Source: Desulfobulbus sp. (lineage in GTDB: Bacteria; Desulfobacterota; Desulfobulbia; Desulfobulbales; Desulfobulbaceae). From it: a stretch of DNA of 15,398 bases. A program made the position numbers and the translations under genes. Shown piece after piece: positions 1-5,536 of this stretch. The notes beneath the pieces were generated by a model. That model was not told where the DNA came from and searched no databases. It saw only the letters and a list, made by a program, of their open reading frames with translations. The stretch is taken from positions 1-15,398 of the forward strand of contig JAUVLX010000045.1 in the NCBI GenBank assembly GCA_030600525.1. The letters run 5' to 3'. How positions within the stretch are numbered: position 1 is the stretch's first letter; the number at the start of each line of letters is the position of its first letter.

Positions 1-935
1 ATCCAGAGGCAGGCCAGGAGTTCTTTTGCCTGTTCACGCTTCAGGGAGCCGTCATTGAGTTCCTTTTCGTAAAAAGGGTAAAGGTGCTGGTCAAGGTGCC
101 CAGGCGACATGGCATCCCATCCGTTGAGTTCAGTTATGGTGCCAAGGTGGGTGAACCAGTACATCTGGATCGCTTCATGGAAGGTCTCTGGTTTATGCTC
201 AGGGATTCTGCGGCAGACTTGGGCAATGGTGAGCAGCTCCTGTTTTCTGCCTGTATCCTGTTCACTTGCCGCTAATTCTTGAGCGAGTTCAGCATGACGG
301 TGGGCAAACAGAATAACCGCGTCACAGGCGATATCCATGGCCGTCAGCTGTTCAAAACGGTCCGATGCATCAGGGTCATTCTGGTAGTCAAGCCGGGTAA
401 TGCGGTCTGCAATTCGTTCTTTGAGACCGATCATACCCTGTTCGTAGATGGAGCCGTCTAAGGCCGTGTGCCCCGGAGCCCGCTGTTCCATGAACTCGGT
501 AAACAGGCCGCATTCATAAGCATCTTTCCATTTTTGGGGAACATTACTGAATATTCTATCCCGCATGGAGCGGCCCTGCCAGTAAGGGATGACCTCCTTT
601 TCATATATGGCTATATCCTGTTGGTTGACGTAGTAATTGGTCATGTCCCGGCTGTTGAGGACCTGCAGGTCGTTTGCTGAATGGCAGGTCAGCTCAGGGA
701 AGGTAGGGACAACTTTCGGCGCTGGCCCGCGTTCGCCTACCAGCAACTCATGCTCGCCGATATAGAGAGTCTTGTTTTCGCATAAATGTTTGAAGAAGAG
801 GGCCCGCAAAACCGGTTGTGAATATTTGCCACTGTTTTCACGGTAGAATGCTGTCTCCAGTAATGCTCTTTCAATGGAGATGGTCGGTCGTGCTTCAAAA
901 CTTTCTTTTCGTAGCTTTTCAATGCGTTTGTTCAT
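1..935 (-). CDS. Glycyl radical enzyme, HypD-like (partial, N-terminal 311 residues)
   Basis: The frame is open from an ATG at 935 to the left edge, giving the first 311 residues of a pyruvate-formate-lyase-type glycyl radical enzyme; such proteins are usually about 790-850 residues. The catalytic Cys and the C-terminal glycyl loop lie outside the window. The N-terminus resembles Clostridioides difficile trans-4-hydroxy-L-proline dehydratase from memory: 'ISIERALL' near residue 20, 'FTEFMEQRAPGHT' at 145-157 and 'WDAMSPGHLDQH' at 273-284. F148, H156 and D274 line up, at a constant offset of four, with HypD pocket residues recalled as F152, H160 and D278. If correct, it dehydrates hydroxyproline to pyrroline-5-carboxylate anaerobically. 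The start has an AGGTGG ribosome site (942-947) and lies 2 nt after the activase stop. Family membership is strong; substrate is inferred, since other dehydratases, isethionate lyase and uncharacterised members share the fold. Confidence 0.9.
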   Translation of the reverse strand, partial: MNKRIEKLRKESFEARPTISIERALLETAFYRENSGKYSQPVLRALFFKHLCENKTLYIGEHELLVGERGPAPKVVPTFPELTCHSANDLQVLNSRDMTNYYVNQQDIAIYEKEVIPYWQGRSMRDRIFSNVPQKWKDAYECGLFTEFMEQRAPGHTALDGSIYEQGMIGLKERIADRITRLDYQNDPDASDRFEQLTAMDIACDAVILFAHRHAELAQELAASEQDTGRKQELLTIAQVCRRIPEHKPETFHEAIQMYWFTHLGTITELNGWDAMSPGHLDQHLYPFYEKELNDGSLKREQAKELLACLW

Positions 936-937
936 GG

Positions 938-1840
938 TTATCCACCTATTCGAATTGATAGGTCAAATTGTTCAAGGATGCGAACTATATCTTGAATATG
1001 TGCTTCATCTGCGACCTGTATCTGGTCGCCGGAGTATTGTATACGCAGTTTGTCATATTTAGCCGTCGCAGAGGGGTGATATGGCAGTATGTCAAGCCCG
1101 TCTATTTCGGGTAGGCTTTGGAGGAAGGTACCGGTCTGGATAATATTTTCATGATCGTCATTGATACCGGGAATAAGAGGCAGCCGAACCTGCACCTTAT
1201 ATCCCTTTTTAACCAGGTAACGGAGATTGTCCAAGATGCCGCTGTTATCCACCCCGGTGTACAGACGGTGTTTATCGTTGTCCATATGTTTGATATCAAA
1301 TAAAAACAGGTCAGCATGTTCAGCAATGGTGCTGATCACTTCCAGCTCAGCATAACCGGAGGTGTCCACTGCGCGGTGGATACCAAGTTGCCCGGTTTCG
1401 CGAAGCAGGGCGAGTAGAAATTTAGGTTGCATCAGAGGTTCGCCGCCGGAAAAAGTGACTCCTCCACCTGATTGATCAAAAAAGGGGATATCCTTTTTAA
1501 TTTCAGCTACCACCTCATCTACAGTTGCCTGCCATCCGTTTGACTCGTGGGCAAGAGACGGACAGAGACGGACACAGTCACCGCAACCGTCGCAGTGCTC
1601 CAGGTCACGTTGAATCTGCTTGTTGGTGAATTGCAAAGCCTTTTGCGGACAGGCTTCTATACAGGTGCTGCAACTGATACATCGGTCAGCGGACCACACA
1701 AGTTGTGGTTGCGGACTGATCCCTTCAGGGTTGTGACACCACCTGCAGAAAAGCGGACACCCTTTCAGAAAAATAGTCGTCCTGATATGGGGGCCGTCAT
1801 GCAGGGCATATCGTTTTATGGCAAAAAGTGTCCCTTTCAT
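938..1840 (-). CDS. Glycyl radical enzyme activase (radical SAM)
   Basis: 300 residues, the usual size for activases of this class. The radical-SAM motif is C28-x3-C32-x2-C35, followed by an inserted double-cluster ferredoxin domain with C54/C57/C60/C64 and C83/C86/C89/C93, typical of activases of dehydratase-type glycyl radical enzymes. The SAM-binding GGEP motif is at 132-135. The enzyme reductively cleaves S-adenosylmethionine and abstracts a hydrogen from the partner's C-terminal glycine to install the radical. It is the first gene of a two-gene unit, with the partner starting 2 nt after its TAA stop, so the pair is surely co-translated. The ATG at 1840 is the only reasonable start, but no Shine-Dalgarno sequence is visible before it. 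An inverted repeat lies about 45 nt upstream and may be its operator. Confidence 0.95.
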   Translation of the reverse strand: MKGTLFAIKRYALHDGPHIRTTIFLKGCPLFCRWCHNPEGISPQPQLVWSADRCISCSTCIEACPQKALQFTNKQIQRDLEHCDGCGDCVRLCPSLAHESNGWQATVDEVVAEIKKDIPFFDQSGGGVTFSGGEPLMQPKFLLALLRETGQLGIHRAVDTSGYAELEVISTIAEHADLFLFDIKHMDNDKHRLYTGVDNSGILDNLRYLVKKGYKVQVRLPLIPGINDDHENIIQTGTFLQSLPEIDGLDILPYHPSATAKYDKLRIQYSGDQIQVADEAHIQDIVRILEQFDLSIRIGG

Positions 1841-1872
1841 TGATCGACGTGGTGGTAATGAAAACTATTCTC

Positions 1873-1899
1873 ATTTTAGTAAGCGTGTATTTACATCAA
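1873..1899 (-). promoter_or_regulatory. Possible promoter of the activase-glycyl radical enzyme operon
   Basis: On the minus strand a TTGATG hexamer (1894-1899) precedes TAAAAT (1873-1878) with a 15-nt spacer, short of the usual 17. It would start transcription roughly 25 nt before the activase ATG. The -35 element lies within the 1886-1920 inverted repeat. This is a pattern match only. Confidence 0.3.
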
Positions 1900-1920
1900 C
1901 ATAGAGCTGATGTAAATACA
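1886..1920. promoter_or_regulatory. 13-bp perfect inverted repeat, candidate operator
   Basis: TGTATTTACATCA (1886-1898) is repeated in exact inverted form at 1908-1920 with a 9-nt centre. Each arm itself contains a TGTA-TT-TACA dyad. The repeat lies between the terminator of the SPFH gene and the start of the activase and overlaps the putative -35. No T-run follows on the minus strand, so an operator is more likely than a terminator. The cognate regulator is not in the window. Confidence 0.55.
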
Positions 1921-1924
1921 AGTA

Positions 1925-1952
1925 AAGGGGCCTTTTTGGTAAAAGGCCCCTT
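1925..1952 (-). terminator. Intrinsic terminator after the SPFH gene
   Basis: A perfect 12-bp stem (AAGGGGCCTTTT at 1925-1936 with AAAAGGCCCCTT at 1941-1952) encloses a 4-nt loop. In minus-strand reading it follows the SPFH stop (1986) by 33 nt and leads into TTTACTTGT, an imperfect U-tract. It separates the nfeD-SPFH unit from the activase operon. Confidence 0.75.
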
Positions 1953-1985
1953 GGCAGGTGAGTAGCTGGAAAAGAGAGTGGAGAA

Positions 1986-2933
1986 TCAGGCTGCAGTTTT
2001 TTCTACGGCCTTTTTCACTTTGGTATGGTCGAGAGTAGACATGGCAGTGGCAACCATAGAGGAGACATCGGTAAGGTTGCCGGGTACGATCATGGTATTG
2101 TTTTCTTTGGCTAGTTTGCCGAATTCGTCCAGGTATTTTTTGGCCACATCCAGGTTGGCTGCTTCGTGACCACCAGGGCTGCTTAATGCCTCGGCAACAC
2201 TGCGAAGACCAGCAGCAGTTGCTTCGGCAACTTTAAGTATCTCCTGGGCACGCCCGTCTGCCTCATTGATCCTTTTCATTTTTTCACCTTCAGACAGAGC
2301 AATTGCCTCAGCCCTTTCTCCTTCAGCCCGGTTGATCAGTGATTGGCGTTCCCCTTCTGATCTGGCAATATCAGCGCGTTTTTCCCGTTCTGCCTTCATT
2401 TGTTTTTCCATGGCATCAAGTACAGTTCGTGGCGGCTGCAGGTCTTTTATCTCGTAACGCAGCACCTTGACCCCCCAGTTCTGGGCAGCCTCATCCAGAG
2501 CAGTAACCACTTGCTGGTTCAAGACTTCCCTGGCTTCGAAGGAGTTGTCGAGACTAATTTTACCAATGGCCGAACGAAGACTTGTCTGAGCAAGTTGAGC
2601 TGCCGCAAAATGATAATCATCAATGCCGTAGGCAGATTGTTTGGTGTTAATGACTTGGAGATAGAGGACCCCGTCAACCTCCATGGTGACGTTGTCTGAG
2701 GTGATGCAGGTTTGTGCCGGAATATCAATGGGTTCTTCTTTAAGGCTTCGTTTGTAGGCCACCTTGTCAAAAAAAGGAATGAGGATGTGAAAACCAGCTT
2801 CCAGGGTTGTTCGGTATTTTCCCAACCGTTCGACCACAAATTCACTACGCTGTGGGACTACGACAGCTGTTTTAACTAAGACAACAATAGCAAAGGCAAC
2901 CAGGACTCCAACACCAACGAGCATATTATCCAT
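1986..2933 (-). CDS. SPFH/paraslipin membrane protein (QmcA/stomatin family)
   Basis: 315 residues from the ATG at 2933. An N-terminal membrane anchor (about 4-22) is followed by a prohibitin/stomatin (SPFH) domain beginning 'VVVPQRSEFVVERLGKY' with the family feature 'LEAGFHILIPFFDKV', then a charged coiled-coil (about 190-260) with repeated 'EGER/EGE' segments. This architecture is that of QmcA/YbbK-type paraslipins, which form membrane-associated ring or cage oligomers linked to membrane microdomains and envelope protein quality control. An upstream in-frame ATG at 2963 would lie inside nfeD. The 2933 start has an AAGGAG site (2941-2946), and its A is the last base of the nfeD TAA stop (TAATG), implying translational coupling. 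The tail is rich in Lys and Ala. Function beyond the family role cannot be told. Confidence 0.93.
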   Translation of the reverse strand: MDNMLVGVGVLVAFAIVVLVKTAVVVPQRSEFVVERLGKYRTTLEAGFHILIPFFDKVAYKRSLKEEPIDIPAQTCITSDNVTMEVDGVLYLQVINTKQSAYGIDDYHFAAAQLAQTSLRSAIGKISLDNSFEAREVLNQQVVTALDEAAQNWGVKVLRYEIKDLQPPRTVLDAMEKQMKAEREKRADIARSEGERQSLINRAEGERAEAIALSEGEKMKRINEADGRAQEILKVAEATAAGLRSVAEALSSPGGHEAANLDVAKKYLDEFGKLAKENNTMIVPGNLTDVSSMVATAMSTLDHTKVKKAVEKTAA

Positions 2934-3397
2934 TATTCTTCTCCTTGTTGAGTTATAGGGCAAACTTTGACCAGAAGGTCGTGTTGTTCTACTATCCGTA
3001 CCACCGTGCCGACAGCAATATATTCTTCTGCCGAAGCCCGCCAGAAAGAACCCGCATATTTAATCTTACCCTCTGCCGGTGGAATTATTTCTTCTATTAC
3101 TGTTCCGTTGGAAGGGGTGGAATTAAGACTAACGCTGTCTTCTTCCTCCTTTGCGCCTCCTAAAAAGACTTTTTGCAGGTACGAGCGAAGTACAAGAAGA
3201 GAAAGAATGGAAGTCGTCAGAAAGAGAACAAGTTGTGTCGTTAACGATACATCGAAGATATACACGCCAAGGGCTGCACACCACGCACCAATACCAAAAA
3301 AGAAAACGACAAAGCCAGGTAAAGTCAGCTCAACGCTATAAAAGGCAATGCCAATCAAAAACCAGGCCAGTATTGGTGAAATGGGCAAGTTAATCAT
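2933..3397 (-). CDS. NfeD-family membrane protein
   Basis: 154 residues from the ATG at 3397, chosen because AAGGAG (3405-3410) lies just upstream; a longer frame to 3484 would overlap the preceding gene and lacks support. Three predicted membrane helices occupy about residues 8-25, 28-48 and 52-71, followed by an acidic linker and a C-terminal OB-fold-like segment (about 98-147, 'GTVIEEI ... ISVGT-like VVRIVEQHDLLVKV'). This is the short NfeD form without the ClpP-like protease domain, equivalent to E. coli YbbJ, and pairs with SPFH proteins such as the one encoded immediately downstream. The genes overlap by one base. The likely role is assembly or function of an SPFH membrane microdomain complex. 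Confidence 0.9.
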   Translation of the reverse strand: MINLPISPILAWFLIGIAFYSVELTLPGFVVFFFGIGAWCAALGVYIFDVSLTTQLVLFLTTSILSLLVLRSYLQKVFLGGAKEEEDSVSLNSTPSNGTVIEEIIPPAEGKIKYAGSFWRASAEEYIAVGTVVRIVEQHDLLVKVCPITQQGEE

Positions 3398-3432
3398 AAC
3401 GGAACTCCTTTGGTGCACTGTGTTTTCTATAC

Positions 3433-3462
3433 AGAATATCACAGCAGGTAAGATGTTATCAA
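3433..3462 (-). promoter_or_regulatory. Putative sigma70-type promoter for nfeD-SPFH
   Basis: On the minus strand TTGATA (3457-3462) and TATTCT (3433-3438) are separated by 18 nt, about 35 nt upstream of the nfeD ATG. The -35 overlaps the stop codon of the DUF401 remnant. The match is fair for -35 and weaker for -10. Confidence 0.45.
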
Positions 3463-3955
3463 ATAAGAATGAAAAATAAGCCAATACCTGTCAGTGCACA
3501 GCCGGCGCTGGGAAGGACTAGTCTTTTCCAGGTGGTAAAAAGGTCTGTGGCAAAATGTTCACAGGTCAGCATAAAGCAGATGTGGATGGGGGAAATCATG
3601 ACCCCGGTAAAACCGCTGAAAGTAGCAAGGATGAGGTAGGCCACACTTTGATGCTGCAGGTGCATAATATCGAGTAGACCAAGGAGGAGGGGGAAGGTCG
3701 CTCCGACAAAGGCTACGTTGATTCCAGAGACCATCCCGACCAGAAAGGGGAGGAGGATCGCTGCTGCAAAGAGTGCTGCCTTTTCTCCGCCTACTGCAGC
3801 CATGTACCCACCCCTAGCCCAAAGAGGAGTGCGATGGAAAGGGCACCGCTGAGCACTGACAGCCAGAGACCCAGTTTTAAGCGAATACAGGCAAGTATCA
3901 GAATAAATGTACTGAGAATTTTAATAAAGGGAAGGAGCCCGATGATTCCATGCAT
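3459..3955 (-). pseudogene. DUF401-type membrane protein gene, internally deleted and frameshifted
   Basis: Two pieces of one membrane-protein family sit in different minus-strand frames. The N-terminal piece starts at ATG 3955 ('MHGIIGLLPFIKILSTF...') and ends at a TAG after about 54 residues (near 3792). The C-terminal piece, in another frame from about 3803, runs to the TGA at 3459 and carries conserved-looking late helices ('GINVAFVGATFPLLLGLL', 'SGFTGVMISPIHICFMLT'). DUF401 proteins are about 400 residues; only about 165 are represented, so roughly 230 internal residues are missing and the junction near 3792-3806 changes frame. The C-terminal piece could still be translated from ATG 3803, but a functional transporter-like protein is unlikely. 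The N-terminal frame is open upstream to a stop at 4082-4084 but has no start codon there. Confidence 0.7.
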
Positions 3956-4172
3956 GTTTTGTTCTTTTAATGATGCGCGTAGATGTTCGATAGCAAAAAA
4001 AATAAATATGTCCTGAGGTCTTACCAGACCGTGACTATACAGGGCAAAAGGTATATTGTCACTTGGACTCTGGCAGAGAAGCTAAGAGGAAAAGAAGAGG
4101 TGCGGGGGGTGGGGTAACTTTCGTTTTTCTTCTCACACAGGCTTCAGCTTTCTGTTACCTGTCCTCAATTTT

Positions 4173-4181
4173 TGGTATGAT
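4173..4181 (+). promoter_or_regulatory. Extended -10 promoter for the 4243 gene
   Basis: TGGTATGAT matches an extended -10 (TGnTATAAT) with one mismatch in the hexamer. No good -35 is present. Transcription from here would begin near 4188, leaving about 55 nt before ATG 4243 and excluding the ATG at 4177 as a start. Confidence 0.35.
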
Positions 4182-4242
4182 GAAATATAGCGGCGTCCTG
4201 GTTGATGCTCGCTCATCTATCAACACTTTTATCGAGGCAACC

Positions 4243-4830
4243 ATGATAAGACGAATTGATGAACTCATTTTGCGCATAAAAGAGTTGGAAAGTGAATTGT
4301 CCCTTGAGCTTGAAAATGAGCTAAGCGCAATCCAGCAACAGTTTAGATACAAAATAGAACGCGGAAAAATTCGTTTTCAGGAGGGTGCACTGGCAACCCA
4401 TAAGGCCTTGCAAGAAAATCTGTACCATTATTTCTGTGATTCAAATTTCATGTTTGTCCTAACCTCCCCCTTCATTTATTCACTTGTGATCCCGCTTCTT
4501 CTGCTCGATCTGTTCCTGACGCTATACCAGATTATTTGTTTCCCAGTTTATAAAATCAAGAAAGTTGACAGGAATGAGTATGTCGCAATAGACAGGCAGC
4601 ATCTTGCATACCTCAATATTATAGAAAAAACCAACTGCATGTACTGTGGTTACGCAAATGGGCTTCTTTCCTATGCATTAGAAATAGGTTCAAAAACAGA
4701 AGAGTTTTGGTGCCCAATAAAGCATGCTAAAAAAACAAAGGATCCTCACTCCAGGTATCAATCATTTTTGGAATATGGAGATGCTGAAGGATACAAAAAG
4801 AAAATCAGCGCATTCAGGAAGACTCAATAA
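4243..4830 (+). CDS. Conserved hypothetical protein with coiled coil, membrane segment and C-x2-C site
   Basis: 195 residues from ATG 4243, preceded by GAGG and a 5-nt spacer; the frame is open further upstream to 4063 but that part is Gly/Arg-rich, lacks a ribosome site, and would start before the extended -10 at 4173. A charged coiled coil (about 3-45) leads to a hydrophobic stretch (about 69-103) with one long or two short membrane helices. The C-terminal domain carries 'NCMYCGYANG' (C132, C135) and 'EFWCPIKHA' (C157), a plausible metal-binding set. I recall a conserved unnamed proteobacterial family with the same 'YWCPIKHA' and 'GD' tail signature. Function is unknown. The gene is AT-richer than the eCIS genes and isolated between the DUF401 remnant and the long leader. 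Its convergent or divergent neighbours give no functional clue. Confidence 0.75.
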   Translation: MIRRIDELILRIKELESELSLELENELSAIQQQFRYKIERGKIRFQEGALATHKALQENLYHYFCDSNFMFVLTSPFIYSLVIPLLLLDLFLTLYQIICFPVYKIKKVDRNEYVAIDRQHLAYLNIIEKTNCMYCGYANGLLSYALEIGSKTEEFWCPIKHAKKTKDPHSRYQSFLEYGDAEGYKKKISAFRKTQ

Positions 4831-4947
4831 AGTGTACCGTAACTCCATAATACACACTGCCTGTCTTGTTACCTCAAAGGCAGAACGCCCCCATTTTTTT
4901 TCATTTTTTCCCCTGACCCGGTTGATGACTCATTTAAGGTTGTCAGA

Positions 4948-4998
4948 TTTTGGTGGTTGGTTGATATGCACCACCAAAACTGGTGTATATCAACCAAC
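4948..4998 (+). repeat. 18-bp hairpin with an alternative overlapping 10-bp hairpin
   Basis: Arms 4956-4973 and 4981-4998 (GTTGGTTGATAT...) pair over 18 bp with a single G-U position and a 7-nt loop. The preceding TTTTGGTGGT (4948-4957) pairs perfectly with ACCACCAAAA (4970-4979), which overlaps the left arm and loop of the first hairpin, so the two structures exclude one another. No U-tract follows, so it is not a standard terminator. It may be a regulatory RNA switch, a transposon-end relic or a protein-binding site. Confidence 0.6.
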
Positions 4999-5326
4999 GG
5001 GTGTCCGTATCGCATAAAGTTACTTCCGTGGCTTGTCGTAACTTACTGAAATTAAATATTTTAAAAAACATGCTTGGCGATCACGTTTGGTATCATACTT
5101 GCTAGCGTATGGGTACCTCGACGCTTCATCGTCACAGAGAAATGGTCGCTCAGGTATTTCACTTTGTGTGGATCCCTGAAATCACCTGTCAGAATAAAAA
5201 AGCGGTCATTTTTTCAGCGAAAATAAATCGGTGTAACCGCAGTCACGGGGATACTTTCCCCTCTGGTGTCAGTAGTTGGGTAAATGAGTAAACAACAACG
5301 CGGTGGGGGATTTGATAGTCCGACTA

Positions 5327-5393
5327 AGATCTATCTAAAGGAAAGAACATAGTTTCCCTCTTAGTTGGCAATTGAATGTTCAGCTATAGATCT
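5327..5393. repeat. Nested inverted repeats in the eCIS leader
   Basis: AGATCTAT (5327-5334) is mirrored by ATAGATCT (5386-5393). Within it GGAAA and TTTCC face each other across 8 nt (about 5340-5357), flanked by CTAA and TTAG. They may form a binding site or cruciform about 150-210 nt upstream of the sheath ATG. Individually the arms are short. Confidence 0.35.
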
Positions 5394-5431
5394 CAAGTTG
5401 CTTCCAGTAGTCGGTGGTAAAGGCCGCAAAA

Positions 5432-5444
5432 TGCCTGGCAGGCA
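5432..5444. promoter_or_regulatory. 13-bp dyad TGCCTG-G-CAGGCA, possible operator
   Basis: A perfect 6-bp dyad around a single central base lies 92 nt before the sheath start. With a 1-nt centre it cannot form an RNA hairpin of this length but suits a dimeric DNA-binding protein. The assignment is inference. Confidence 0.3.
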
Positions 5445-5536
5445 GGACCGTAACTGCTGAATCCGTCGCGCAGCCTACGACCATGTATAAGTGGATTTTT
5501 AAAGGATGCCTTTTAAATAACTTTGAGGAGGTCACA

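Larger units (their letters stand above)
4831..5536 (+). other. Non-coding leader region upstream of the eCIS sheath gene
   Basis: About 700 nt without a credible gene; short frames here lack ribosome sites and recognisable protein features. It holds T-runs at 4893-4909, the 4948-4998 hairpin set, a 7-bp inverted repeat (5017-5023 / 5038-5044), a bulged hairpin (5089-5117), nested short inverted repeats (5323-5393) and a 13-bp dyad (5432-5444). A 22-codon frame at 5284 begins 'MSKQQRGGG' but has no ribosome site. No convincing sigma70 promoter pair was found, although the eCIS promoter must lie here unless transcription enters from 4243. Confidence 0.6.

Noticed and set aside
84..680. Short plus-strand frames across the left edge
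   Set aside because: They lie antisense to the glycyl radical enzyme, whose minus-strand frame has clear family motifs; they have no ribosome sites or recognisable protein features.
2934..2963. A longer SPFH protein starting at 2963
   Set aside because: It would begin inside nfeD, while ATG 2933 has a good ribosome site and a TAATG coupling to nfeD.
4063..4242. A longer version of the hypothetical protein from 4063 or 4177
   Set aside because: No ribosome site, low-complexity Gly/Arg sequence, and an extended -10 promoter at 4173 that would place the transcript start after both codons.
4893..4909. The T-run after the 4243 gene as an intrinsic terminator
   Set aside because: Only a 3-bp GGC/GCC stem precedes it; no stable hairpin was found.
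5074..5095. A sigma54-like TTGGC ... TTGG promoter in the leader
   Set aside because: The GG-to-GC spacing and the -12 dinucleotide do not fit the strict sigma54 consensus.
5414..5536. A 41-residue N-terminal extension of the sheath from a GTG at 5414
   Set aside because: The extension is not sheath-like, and GAGGAGG lies directly before ATG 5537, where typical sheath sequence begins.
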